Both the position numbers and the translations under genes were made by a program. Under the pieces are notes generated by a model, which saw nothing but the letters and a program-made list of their open reading frames with translations, was not told where the DNA came from and made no database searches. Below, piece after piece: positions 1-7,892 of a stretch of DNA of 64,000 bases. Within the stretch, counting starts at the first letter, position 1. Each line of letters opens with the position of its first letter. Origin of the DNA: Actinokineospora spheciospongiae. GTDB lineage: Bacteria > Actinomycetota > Actinomycetes > Mycobacteriales > Pseudonocardiaceae. The stretch covers positions 1-64,000 of the forward strand of contig NZ_AYXG01000139.1 in assembly GCF_000564855.1 (NCBI RefSeq), given 5' to 3'.

Positions 1-81
1 ATGACAATTCTCCTGTCGACAGACCCCATTCTACTTGGGGTCGATGTCCGAGAAATCCATGGCACTCCAGGCATGGCCGTA

Positions 82-243
82 GCCGGGGCGGCGGTTTCCG
101 GGGTGGTCGGTTGGGCAAGCACATCCGCCCACCCGGGCATTCGCTCGCCGGGCCGCCGGTTCTCGGGGTGGTCGGCCTGCGTTCAGGACCTCCACCCACC
201 CGGGCAGTTGGCTCGCCGGGCCGGCGGTTCTCGGGGTGGCTGG
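82..243. repeat. Three imperfect direct repeats in the gene-free left end
   Basis: Three related 29-nt cores start at 82, 147 and 215. Each follows the pattern gccggg-c-gcggtt-tc-ggggtgg. The first two spacers share the stretch cacccgggca, giving a repeat period of about 65-68 bp. Stretch 1-351 holds no gene I can support. A 6-bp inverted repeat (gacccc at 22-27, ggggtc at 37-42) lies left of the array. Function is unknown; it could be decayed duplicated sequence. Confidence 0.55.
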
Positions 244-351
244 TTGTTGTTGCTGCGCCGGTGGGGTTCTTGGTGGCGGGCTGCCGGGCTGGTGGGCTGG
301 TGGTTGGCGGGGTGGTCGCGCGGTCTGGGGGGCAGGTCTTAGGGTGCTGGG

Positions 352-1269
352 GTGATCACCGAAGAAGAACGCGCCGCCCGTTCCGCCCGCGCCCGCGACG
401 CCGCTGTGGCCGCCGCGACCGATCTGGGGCTTGACGCCTCGGGGGCGGCGGTCGTCTACGACGTGTTCTCGGTCGTGGTCGACCTGGCTCCGTCGCCGGT
501 GGTGGCCCGGGTGCCGGTTGTGACCCCGCGTGGCACCGACTCCGCGGGGTTCCAGCGCACCGAGCTCGCCGTCTCGCGGTGGCTGGCCGGGCGCGGGGAG
601 CCGACCGTGGTCCCCAGTGGACTCGTTCCGGCCGAACCGGTCTTGCGCGATGGGTTCGCGATGACCTTCTGGGAGAAGGTCGACGGCGTCCTCCCGCCGG
701 ACTACGAGGTGGTCAAGCGCATGCCCGCCGTCGCGCGCCTGCACTCGGTCCTCGCCGAGTACCCCGGTGAGGTCGGGTTCTTCCCGGGGATGCAGGGTTA
801 CGTGGACCTGGCCTTCGACGACCTCGCGGGGCGCGCGGACCTGCTGCCCGCTGCGGACCTGGCCCGGGCTCGCGCCGAGTGGGCGGCGCTGTCGCCCGCC
901 ATCGCCTCGCCCGAGGCGTTCGCCGGGGTGTTCCCGGGGGTCCCGGTGCAGGTCGTGCACGGCGACGCCCCGTACTTCAACCTCATCGCGACCGCCGACT
1001 CCGTGCTGTACTCCGACTTCGAGCACGTCGGCCTCGCTCCCGTGGAGTGGGACCTCGCGCACACCGGCGCCGAGGCGATCGCCGCCTACGACGCCGCGGC
1101 CGTCGACCTGGGGCTGCGGCCGGTGGACCCCGGCGCGCTGCGCGCGGCGGAACGCCTGCGCGACCTGCAAGCGGTCGCCTGCCTGGCGCTGGCGCCGCAA
1201 CTGCCGCTGCTGGTCGACGGACTGGCCTCGACGGTGGAAACCTGGCGCGGCACCGAACCCTGGGCCTAG
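352..1269 (+). CDS. Aminoglycoside phosphotransferase (APH)-fold small-molecule kinase
   Basis: A 305-residue protein with the APH/choline-kinase fold, predicted to transfer phosphate from ATP to a hydroxyl of an unknown small molecule in the cytoplasm. The Brenner motif HGDAPYFN puts the catalytic Asp at about residue 205 and Asn at 210. The metal-binding Asp of the DFE motif (replacing DFG) is near residue 222. The start is GTG at 352, with a weak purine-rich stretch just upstream. Length is normal for the family. It stands alone on the plus strand, and a perfect 9-bp hairpin follows the stop. It could be an antibiotic kinase or a metabolic kinase; nothing nearby tells which. Confidence 0.8.
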   Translation: MITEEERAARSARARDAAVAAATDLGLDASGAAVVYDVFSVVVDLAPSPVVARVPVVTPRGTDSAGFQRTELAVSRWLAGRGEPTVVPSGLVPAEPVLRDGFAMTFWEKVDGVLPPDYEVVKRMPAVARLHSVLAEYPGEVGFFPGMQGYVDLAFDDLAGRADLLPAADLARARAEWAALSPAIASPEAFAGVFPGVPVQVVHGDAPYFNLIATADSVLYSDFEHVGLAPVEWDLAHTGAEAIAAYDAAAVDLGLRPVDPGALRAAERLRDLQAVACLALAPQLPLLVDGLASTVETWRGTEPWA

Positions 1270-1344
1270 GACCGAGCCGGTCAGTGCGGTTGAGGGAACA
1301 CGACCGACCGGGGCGACGGGTTCGGGGCGGGCGGCAGCACGGCG

Positions 1345-1365
1345 CGGACACCGCCGCGGTGTCCG
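1345..1365. terminator. Perfect 9-bp hairpin downstream of the APH-fold gene
   Basis: Arms cggacaccg (1345-1353) and cggtgtccg (1357-1365) are exact complements around a 3-nt loop. The hairpin lies 75 nt after the stop of the kinase gene and has no T-run, so it would be an actinobacterial-style hairpin terminator. A protein-binding operator for the secreted-protein gene at 1529 is an alternative. Confidence 0.45.
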
Positions 1366-1528
1366 AAGAGGACGCGGGGTGTCGGGCCCGCGGTGGTGGC
1401 ACCGAGGTCCGCGGGCCTGTGCGGGGTCGCCCGTATGGTCCCTGTCGCGGGTGCGGGGACGGGGGCATCCTTGGTGTCCGGCGCGCGTGCCCGTGCCGGG
1501 CTCCCGAGCACCGCCTGGATGGAGACCG

Positions 1529-2086
1529 ATGATGATCACATCGTTCCGCACCGCCGCGGCCGTCCTGCCGGCAGCCGCCTGCACCTCGGCACTGCTCGTG
1601 CTGGGCTCGAGCACCCCGGCCTCGGCGGGCGTGCTCGACGTGACCTGCGCCCCGCCCAGCAGCGAGGTCGTCAACTTCTCCCCGCCGTTGACCATGACCC
1701 CGCAAACCGTCACCGTCAGCACCACGACGCAGTACGGGCCGTGCGTGTCGCTGAGCAACCCGGCCCTGACCTCCGGCGCCCGCACCAACAGCAGCTCCGC
1801 CCCCGGTCAGACCTGCCTCGAACTGCTGACCAACGGGCCCACCACCTTCACGGTCACCTGGAACACCGGCCAGACCTCCACCATCTCCGCGAACCGCACC
1901 TCCACCGTCGTCGGAGCCGCCCTGGTGACCACCCACACCGGCACGGTCACCGCGGGCCTGTTCGCCGGGAGCACCGCCGTGCAGGTCCTCACCGGCGCGG
2001 CCGCCGACGTGCTGCCGTGCACCCTGGGTCTGGGAACGGTCGCGAGCATCTACTCCGCCGTCACCCTGGAGATCACCTCGGTCTGA
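1529..2086 (+). CDS. Secreted small protein, function unknown
   Basis: A 185-residue hypothetical protein. The N-terminus has a basic start, a hydrophobic core (residues 9-26) and a likely signal-peptidase site ASA|G after residue 33. That leaves a mature exported protein of about 152 residues, rich in Thr, Ser and Val, with four cysteines that could form two disulfides. No catalytic motif is visible. I chose the ATG at 1529 because ggag lies just upstream and the signal peptide starts there; a second ATG follows at once. The longer open frame upstream is the out-of-frame shadow of the kinase gene. I do not recognise a family; a beta-rich secreted domain is possible. Confidence 0.7.
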   Translation: MMITSFRTAAAVLPAAACTSALLVLGSSTPASAGVLDVTCAPPSSEVVNFSPPLTMTPQTVTVSTTTQYGPCVSLSNPALTSGARTNSSSAPGQTCLELLTNGPTTFTVTWNTGQTSTISANRTSTVVGAALVTTHTGTVTAGLFAGSTAVQVLTGAAADVLPCTLGLGTVASIYSAVTLEITSV

Positions 2087-2110
2087 GGTCCGTGGGGTCC
2101 GCCCACGACC
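2087..2110. terminator. Hairpin between convergent genes
   Basis: The inverted repeat cgtggg (2091-2096) / cccacg (2102-2107) has a 5-nt loop. Flanking ggtc and gacc extend the stem with one bulge. It begins directly after the secreted-protein stop and 42 nt from the end of the convergent cyclase gene, so it could serve both strands. Confidence 0.45.
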
Positions 2111-2151
2111 TCGACGATCGCGGCCGCCGTCGGTTTCCCCGCTCCCGCGGT

Positions 2152-3006
2152 TCAGACGGGTTGGTGGGAGGTCCACTCCACGGGGTGCAGCGCGTGGTCG
2201 CCCTTGAGGCCCTTCAGCTCGGTGTGCCGGGGCTCCGCGAGGCGGAAGCGGCCCGGGTCCGGGAGACCGTCGAGGGTGTCGGCGCTGACCAGGACCTCCT
2301 CGCTGCCCGCCTGGGCCGCCACCCGGGCGGCGGTGGCGACGGTGCGGCCGAAGTAGTCGCCGTCGCGGGTGATGGCGGGGCCGCGGTGGATGCCGATGCG
2401 GATGGTGATGGGGGTGGCGCGCAGGGCCTTGTGCTTGCGCTGGGCCAGGGCGTGCTGGATGGCGATGGCGGCGGAGATGGCCGGTTCGGGGGTGCTGAAG
2501 GCGACCATGAAACCATCGCCGAGGGACTTGACGACGTGGCCCCCTCGGGTGCTGACCTGCGTGCGGACCAGGTGGTCGTGGGCTTGCAGGAGGCGGACCC
2601 AGGCCTTGTCGCCGAGTTCGTCGTTGAGGGTGGTGGAGTCGATGATGTCGGTGAACACGAACGTGATGGTGCCGTCGGGGGCGGTGACGCGGGCCAGTTC
2701 CCCGCGGTGTTCCTCGGCCCAGCGGGTCAGGTCGTCGAGGGAGCTCAGGAGCAGGCCGCCGACGCCGTGGCGGCGCAGGCGGGCCGCGGTGGTGTTGGCG
2801 ATCCGGACGGCGCGGTGGGTCGCCCCCAGCAGGCCCTCGGCGCGCGGCCCGGCCCCCAGGCGCGGCCGCGACTCCGAACGCGAGCGGGTGGAGGCCAACA
2901 GCCTGGCGTAGCGGCGCCTCGACCGCCCCAGGAGGATGGAGAGCACCAACACCGCGACCAGGGCACCGACGGCGACCACGGACACTGCCACCAACCAGAC
3001 GGTCAC
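2152..3006 (-). CDS. Membrane-anchored class III adenylate/guanylate cyclase-like protein
   Basis: A 284-residue protein with one N-terminal transmembrane segment (about residues 5-27), a linker, and a class III nucleotide cyclase domain (about 110-275) that would make cAMP or cGMP on the cytoplasmic side. Metal-binding Asp120 (FVFTDIIDST) and Asp164 (GDGF), and the base-recognition Lys160, are present. The usual catalytic Asn in the G-x-x-V-N-x-A-A-R motif is replaced by Ala at residue 224, while the following Arg228 is kept. Activity may therefore be weak or lost. The GTG start at 3006 has a clear AAGGAG about 12 nt upstream. It is monocistronic and convergent with the secreted-protein gene. 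Confidence 0.8.
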   Translation of the reverse strand: MTVWLVAVSVVAVGALVAVLVLSILLGRSRRRYARLLASTRSRSESRPRLGAGPRAEGLLGATHRAVRIANTTAARLRRHGVGGLLLSSLDDLTRWAEEHRGELARVTAPDGTITFVFTDIIDSTTLNDELGDKAWVRLLQAHDHLVRTQVSTRGGHVVKSLGDGFMVAFSTPEPAISAAIAIQHALAQRKHKALRATPITIRIGIHRGPAITRDGDYFGRTVATAARVAAQAGSEEVLVSADTLDGLPDPGRFRLAEPRHTELKGLKGDHALHPVEWTSHQPV

Positions 3007-3230
3007 GACGCGGTCTCTCCTTCACGGCGGGCGGACCCGGGCACCAGCATGCTACCCATCGGTAACCCACCGGGCGGCCGGTGTCACCGTGATCTCACCG
3101 GTCCCGGGCACTTGGACCACCTCGCCGCGTGCGGGACCGCCGCTTCGCCTGGTTGCGACGTGGGTGGTTCGACTGTGCGCGAGGTGGCAGATGCGGTGGC
3201 CACCACCATCGACCACAGCGGGATCGACCG

Positions 3231-3531
3231 ATGAACGACGCTTTGCGGCAGCTCGCCGACCTGACGGGTCGGCAGGGCACGGCCGGGGCAGAGCCCCGAG
3301 GGCGCCCCGCTGGCGGCCCAGCTCGACGTGCGGGTCGTCGGCGCGGACGGCGTCTTCGACTCCGGGTTCCCGACCTTCGTCGTCCACCAGGTGACCGGCC
3401 GGGGGTGGCGGCCGGTGTACCTGGGCGGGCTGGACCGCTGGGCCGCGCGTCAGCGGTCCGCGTGGTCGCTCGGGTTCGGGACCCCGGTGGTCGGGGCGTG
3501 CGGTGCCCGGGTCGGTCCGCGGTTGAGGTAG
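3231..3531 (+). pseudogene. Frame-broken small hypothetical gene
   Basis: An ATG at 3231 opens a frame (MNDALRQLADLTGRQG...) with high G/C at third positions. From about 3301 the coding signal moves to the next frame (+1): roughly 40 consecutive codons end in G or C and read as a plausible domain (core LDVRVVGADGVFDSG). In that second frame a stop at 3262 blocks any direct start. The simplest reading is one small gene of 75-100 residues broken by a frameshift near 3270-3300, by mutation or sequencing error. Its 3' end overlaps the end of the convergent PAS-GAF gene. No family is recognised. Confidence 0.4.
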
Positions 3532-4808
3532 GTGGCCAGGCCGCCGAGTTCCTCGCTGGCGATGAACGCCGACCGCACGTTGAGGAGGGCTTCCTCGGCG
3601 TGGACCTGGCAGCCCCACGCCGCGTCGCCCCAGGAGTCGGCGACCTTGAGTTCTGCCGGGGCGGTGCACCCGTCGGCGGCGCCCAGCGCGCACTGCTCGG
3701 GGTGCGGCACGGCGGCCTGCGCGGCGGCGGCGGTGCGCATCCGGTCCGCCAGTTCGGCGGCGGCGGTGGCGCGCTGCTCGGCCTCGGCGCGCAGTTTCTG
3801 CTCCGTGCGCACCGCCTTGGCCAGCTCGTCGCGGGCCGCTTCGGCGCGGGTTTCGGCGTCGCGCCGCGCCTGCTCGTCGTGGTGGCGCTCGATGGCCAGG
3901 GCCGCGGTGCCCGCGAAGACCCTGGCGAGGGCGAAGTCGAAGTCCCGTGGGACCCGCGGGATGCGGTGGTACATGGCGAAGGTGCCCAGCAGGCTCCCGT
4001 CGCGGGCCAGGATCGGTGTGGACCAGCAGGCGGCCAGGCCCGCCCGGTCGGCCAGGTCCCGGAAGTCGTCCCAGAACGGGTCGGTGGCGATGTCGGTGAC
4101 GATGACCGCTTCCCGCCGGTGGGCGGCCGTGCCGCACGAGCCGACGCCCTCGCCGGTGGCGATCCCGTCGATGGCCTCGTTGTAGAAGTCGGGCAGGCTG
4201 GGCGCGGCCCCGTGGCGCAGGTGCAGGCCGTCGGGGTCGGCGAGCAGGACGGAGACGAGCACCTCCTGCGCCGCGAGGTCCTCGATGCAGCGGGCCATCC
4301 CGTCGAGGACCTCGCCCAGGGGCGCCTGCCGGGCGATCTGCTCCAGCAGGGCGCGGTGCTCGGCCATCAACTGGTGGGCGTGCTTGACCTGGGTGGTCTC
4401 GACGCCGATCACCCGAATCCCGGTGACAGCGCCCCCGGCGTCGCGCCGCGGCTCGTAGGTGAAGTCGAAGAACGCCTCCCGCGCGTCCGGGCCCGTCCCG
4501 AGCACCACCCGGACGTCGCGGCCGGTGTGCGGCTCACCGGTGCGGTGGACCTGGTCGAGCAGGGCGATGAAGCCCTGACCGACCAGCTCGGGCATCAACT
4601 CGGCGAGCGGCACACCGGTGCGCTCCCGCTGCCCACCGATCGTGGCGAAGAACGCCGGGTTCGCCGCCTCCACCACGTGCGTCGGCCCCGCCAGCGAGGC
4701 GAACACGGCGATGGACTGCCCGAACAGCGCCCGCAGGTCCTCCTCCGCGGCCTGCCCGGCAACCGCAGGACCCGTGGACAGGGGGTGCCCGCTCGATGCC
4801 GCCGTCAT
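3450..4808 (-). CDS. PAS-GAF domain sensory protein
   Basis: A 452-residue soluble protein. It has a PAS-like domain (about residues 25-140), then a GAF domain (about 160-308) with the GSCGTAA motif around Cys225, a charged coiled coil (308-360) and a short Cys-containing C-terminal domain. No histidine kinase, GGDEF, phosphatase or DNA-binding module is visible, so it probably senses a ligand or redox state and passes the signal to a partner. I chose ATG 4808 over the further upstream start because GAGGAA sits about 10 nt before it; 21 extra codons upstream look non-coding. It is monocistronic. Confidence 0.75.
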   Translation of the reverse strand: MTAASSGHPLSTGPAVAGQAAEEDLRALFGQSIAVFASLAGPTHVVEAANPAFFATIGGQRERTGVPLAELMPELVGQGFIALLDQVHRTGEPHTGRDVRVVLGTGPDAREAFFDFTYEPRRDAGGAVTGIRVIGVETTQVKHAHQLMAEHRALLEQIARQAPLGEVLDGMARCIEDLAAQEVLVSVLLADPDGLHLRHGAAPSLPDFYNEAIDGIATGEGVGSCGTAAHRREAVIVTDIATDPFWDDFRDLADRAGLAACWSTPILARDGSLLGTFAMYHRIPRVPRDFDFALARVFAGTAALAIERHHDEQARRDAETRAEAARDELAKAVRTEQKLRAEAEQRATAAAELADRMRTAAAAQAAVPHPEQCALGAADGCTAPAELKVADSWGDAAWGCQVHAEEALLNVRSAFIASEELGGLATYLNRGPTRAPHAPTTGVPNPSDHADR

Positions 4809-4931
4809 GGTGTGTTCCGTTCCTCGTCTGTGGGGTGCCACCGTAATACCAGGGACACGTCCGGGCCGCACGGGCTCGCGGGCTGAGACGCACGCCGCTG
4901 TGGTCGAAGGCCCGGCCCCGGACGGCGGAGA

Positions 4932-4975
4932 GCGAACCGCCCGTCGAGGAAACCCGTCCTCGGCGGGCGGTTCGC
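4932..4975 (-). terminator. Strong hairpin terminator after the hydrolase gene
   Basis: An 18-bp stem has arms 4932-4949 and 4958-4975 (gcgaaccgcccg...cgggcggttcgc) with a single mismatch and an 8-nt loop. It starts 24 nt beyond the minus-strand stop at 4999. With no T-run, it is a hairpin-type terminator that would insulate the PAS-GAF gene. Confidence 0.7.
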
Positions 4976-4998
4976 CTGCCGTCAGCCGGGGCCCGGCC

Positions 4999-5730
4999 TC
5001 ACCTCAGGTGCCGGACGAAGAACCGGTTCCCGTCGTCGCCCTCGAACCGCGGGACGCCGGTGTGCCCGCCCGTGTTGGCGTGCAGCGTCTTCTCCGCGGA
5101 ACCGAAGGCGTCGAACAGGTTCAGGGCCATCTGCCGGTCGTTCCCCTCGTCGTCCCACTGCAACAGGACCAGCAGCGGGATGGTGACCCGCCGGGCCTCT
5201 TCGACGATGGCGCGCGGCACGTAGCTCCCGGCGAACAGGAGGGCGGCCGAGATCCGCGGCTCCACCACCGCCAACCGGACGCCGATGGAGATCACCCCGC
5301 CCGAGAACCCGACCGGGCCACCGATCCCGGGCAGCGGCAGGAGTGCGTCCAGGGCGGCCCGCCACTCCGGGACCGCCTCGTCGACCAGCGGGAGGACCAG
5401 CCGGTCGACGACCTCGTCGGGGACCGGCTCACCCGCCCGCACCGCCCGGCGCAGGTCGGCCCGGGCTTCCTCCGCGGCGGCGGAACGGGGTCGGTCACCG
5501 CTGCCGGGGAGTTCGATGGTGGCCGCGGCGAAGCCCTCCGCCGCGGCGTGCCGGGCCCGGTCCAGCAGCCGGGGGTACATCCCGGCCAGCCCGCCGGGGT
5601 GGCCGAGCAGGACCAGCGGGGCCGGTGCGGGCGCGGGTTCGGGCGTCCACAGGATGCCGGGGACCTCGCCGAGGGTGAACCCGCGTTCGAGGACACCGTC
5701 GTCGAAGCGCTGTTCGGAAGTGAATCGCAT
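4999..5730 (-). CDS. Alpha/beta-hydrolase family protein
   Basis: A 243-residue cytoplasmic hydrolase. The nucleophile elbow GFSGG gives Ser143, a likely acid is Asp193 or Asp194 (QWDD), and His223 (GGHTG) fits the catalytic His. An HPGG motif near residue 44 fits the oxyanion-hole strand. Substrate is unknown; ester or peptide-like bonds are typical. The ATG at 5730 has GAAAGG about 8 nt upstream. A strong hairpin follows the gene, and a 16-codon ORF with a good ribosome site lies 45 nt upstream on the same strand. Confidence 0.75.
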   Translation of the reverse strand: MRFTSEQRFDDGVLERGFTLGEVPGILWTPEPAPAPAPLVLLGHPGGLAGMYPRLLDRARHAAAEGFAAATIELPGSGDRPRSAAAEEARADLRRAVRAGEPVPDEVVDRLVLPLVDEAVPEWRAALDALLPLPGIGGPVGFSGGVISIGVRLAVVEPRISAALLFAGSYVPRAIVEEARRVTIPLLVLLQWDDEGNDRQMALNLFDAFGSAEKTLHANTGGHTGVPRFEGDDGNRFFVRHLR

Positions 5731-5775
5731 GGTCGTGCCTTTCGGGAGAGCTCGTGAACGGCGCTCCCGGACGAC

Positions 5776-5826
5776 CTACCGCCCGACCGTGACCCGCGAG
5801 GGGAGCACCCATGTCGATACGTTCAC
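5776..5826 (-). CDS. Candidate 16-residue leader ORF upstream of the hydrolase
   Basis: A GTG start at 5826 is preceded by GAGGAGGTG at ideal spacing, one of the best Shine-Dalgarno sites in the window. It opens a short frame (VNVSTWVLPSRVTVGR) that stops at 5776, 45 nt before the hydrolase ATG. It could be a regulatory leader peptide or the truncated start of a lost gene. Only the ribosome site and position support it. Confidence 0.3.
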   Translation of the reverse strand: MNVSTWVLPSRVTVGR

Positions 5827-6030
5827 GGGTACCACCTCCTCGGTCTCTCGCACGGCCGACGGCAAGGTAGCAGTGCCCGCCGCGGTCCACCACGAGGTTT
5901 TCGCATGACCTCCGCGACCGCCCGGATGAATCGAAAAAAGATCCGGGAGGCGGTGTCGGATCGGGGTGGTGGCGTTCGTAGCAGGGGTGAGGCCGCCCGC
6001 GGGGGTGGCCCGGACGAGGGAACCGCGACC

Positions 6031-6239
6031 ATGAGGCTGACGGCCATGACCCAGGTCACCATCGACGGCGTGATGCAGGGCAACGGGCACGCGCCGGAGG
6101 AGGACCGCGAGAACGGGTTCGAGCGCGGCGGGTGGGCCCGGACCTCGCCCTCGACCCGGTCGAGTCGCGGGTCGACTCGAAGGGCGTGGCGATCCAGGTC
6201 CACCGGCCCGCCGGGCGCCCGCGGTACGCGACGGTCTGA
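6031..6239 (+). pseudogene. Internally deleted RibD/dihydrofolate-reductase-like gene
   Basis: ATG 6031, with GAGGGAA upstream, begins MRLTAMTQVTIDGVMQ and continues to FERGGWA, a typical N-terminus of RibD C-terminal/DHFR-like reductases. Directly after this the reading frame changes, and the remaining codons read DLALDPVESRV ... HRPAGRPRYATV-stop, a typical C-terminus of the same family. About 120 central residues are missing, leaving only about 69 codons of a protein usually near 190 residues. It sits just upstream of the YCII/sigma pair, where such reductases are often found. Confidence 0.65.
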
Positions 6240-6279
6240 AGTCCCCCGCTTTCCCGACGACACAGGAGATGATCCTCAG

Positions 6280-6603
6280 ATGCGGTACCTGGTTTCCGTC
6301 ATCGACGACAAGGTCAACCCCGGCAGCACGGACCGGCAGCCCGCCATCAGCGCGTTCAACGAACGGCTGATCGCCGACGGCCACTGGGTCTTCGCGGGCG
6401 GACTAGCCGACACCGACGCCGCCACGGTCGTCGACAACCGGGGTGAGCAGGTCGTGTTCAGCGACGGGCCCTTCGTGGAGTCGAAGGAGTACCTCGCGGG
6501 CCTCTGGGTGTGGGAGGCCTCCGACCTGGACGTGGCGCTGCGGCTCGCCACCGAGGCGTCGGAGGTCTGCGACCGCAAGATCGAGGTGCGGCCGTTCCGG
6601 TGA
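6280..6603 (+). CDS. YCII-related DGPF-motif protein
   Basis: A 107-residue protein of the YCII-like family with the eponymous DGPF motif at residues 62-65 (SDGPFVESKEYLAG). DGPF proteins are the conserved partners encoded beside group ECF42 sigma factors. Their biochemical role is unsettled, but they appear tied to the sigma factor's regulon or control. ATG 6280 has AGGAG about 11 nt upstream. The stop overlaps the GTG start of the sigma gene by 4 nt, so the two are translationally coupled. Confidence 0.85.
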   Translation: MRYLVSVIDDKVNPGSTDRQPAISAFNERLIADGHWVFAGGLADTDAATVVDNRGEQVVFSDGPFVESKEYLAGLWVWEASDLDVALRLATEASEVCDRKIEVRPFR

Positions 6604-7892
6604 GCGATGTCGACGAGGCGGTCACCCGGGCCCACCGGGAGGGGTGGGCCCGGGTGGTCGCCGCCCTGACCAGGCGCTTCGGTGACCTCGACATCGCCGA
6701 GGAGTCGGCGGCCGAGGCGTTCGCGACCGCCGTCGAGCGGTGGCGGGCCGACGGCGTGCCCCCCAACCCCGGCGCGTGGCTGACCACCACCGCCAACCGC
6801 AAGGCCATCGACCGCATCCGGCGGGAGAACAAGCGCGACGACAAGCACGAGGAGGCCCGGCTGGTGCACGACGACGACCCGCCCGAGCCCCCCGGCGCCA
6901 TCGACGACGACCGGCTCCGGCTGATCTTCACCTGCTGCCACCCGGCGCTCGCGCCGCAGACCAGGGTGGCGCTGACGCTGCGCATGGTCGGCGGCCTGAC
7001 CGTGCCCGAGATCGCCCGCGCCTTCCTGGTGGCCGAGACCGCCATGGGGCAGCGGATCACCCGCGCGAAGACCAAGATCAAGGCGGCGCGCATCCCCTAC
7101 CGCGTACCGTCCGCCGAGGACCTGCCTGCCCGCGTCACCGGTGTGCTCACCGTCCTGTTCCTCGTCTTCAACGAGGGCTACCTGGCCACCGGCCCCGACA
7201 CCGACCCGGTGCGCCACGACCTGACCGCCGAGGCGATCCGGCTCACCCGCCTGATCCGCGCCCTCCTGCCGGAGGACGGCGAGGTGGCCGGGCTGCTGGC
7301 GCTGATGCTCCTCACCGAGGCCCGCCGCCCCGCCCGGGTCTCGGCGGACGGCGAACTGGTCGCCCTGCACGAACAGGACCGCGGGGCCTGGGACCCCGCC
7401 CTGATCGCCGAGGGCCACCGGCTGGTGCGCGAACGCCTCGCCGCTGCCGCCGCCGGGGTGGCCCCGGGCCGCTACCAGGTCCTGGCCGCGATCAACGCCG
7501 TGCACACCTCCGCCCGCGACGCCCGCGACACCGACTGGTCCCAGGTCCTCGCCCTCTACGACCGGCTCGTCCGCCTCGACCCCTCCCCGGTCGTCGCCCT
7601 CAACCGGGCCATCGCGGTCGCCGAACTCGACGGCCCGGAAGTGGCCCTGGCGGCCGTCGAGCGCCTCGGGGACGAACTGGCCCGCTACCACGCCTACCAC
7701 GCCACCCGCGCCGACCTGCTGCGCAGACTGGGCCGCAGCGAGCAGTCGCGCGCGGCCTACGACACGGCGATCGAACTGGCGGGCAACACCGCCGAAACCG
7801 CCTACCTGACCCGCCGCCGCGACCAACTGGGGTGGAGCCCTCCCGGCGCGGCAACCGAAACACGGCCTAGTCCTCCCGTGGAGGGACGTTGA
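6600..7892 (+). CDS. ECF42-type RNA polymerase sigma factor with C-terminal extension
   Basis: A 430-residue sigma factor. Region 2 is at about residues 5-80, region 4 at about 100-170 (TVPEIARAFLVAETAMGQRITRAK helix-turn-helix area), followed by a long helical, TPR-like extension to the end. Ordinary ECF sigma factors are near 200 residues; the extension and the adjacent DGPF protein are the hallmarks of group ECF42, which usually lacks an anti-sigma factor and is controlled through the extension. None is encoded here. The GTG start at 6600 overlaps the YCII stop. The last 26 nt overlap the convergent ATP-grasp gene. Confidence 0.88.
   Translation: MSDVDEAVTRAHREGWARVVAALTRRFGDLDIAEESAAEAFATAVERWRADGVPPNPGAWLTTTANRKAIDRIRRENKRDDKHEEARLVHDDDPPEPPGAIDDDRLRLIFTCCHPALAPQTRVALTLRMVGGLTVPEIARAFLVAETAMGQRITRAKTKIKAARIPYRVPSAEDLPARVTGVLTVLFLVFNEGYLATGPDTDPVRHDLTAEAIRLTRLIRALLPEDGEVAGLLALMLLTEARRPARVSADGELVALHEQDRGAWDPALIAEGHRLVRERLAAAAAGVAPGRYQVLAAINAVHTSARDARDTDWSQVLALYDRLVRLDPSPVVALNRAIAVAELDGPEVALAAVERLGDELARYHAYHATRADLLRRLGRSEQSRAAYDTAIELAGNTAETAYLTRRRDQLGWSPPGAATETRPSPPVEGR

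Noticed and set aside
82-243. CRISPR array
   Set aside because: Only three imperfect units, similar spacers, no cas genes in the window.
31-1788. 585-codon minus-strand frame
   Set aside because: Mostly antisense to the kinase and secreted-protein genes, with low-complexity sequence. The last codons look slightly protein-like, but no start or family supports a gene.
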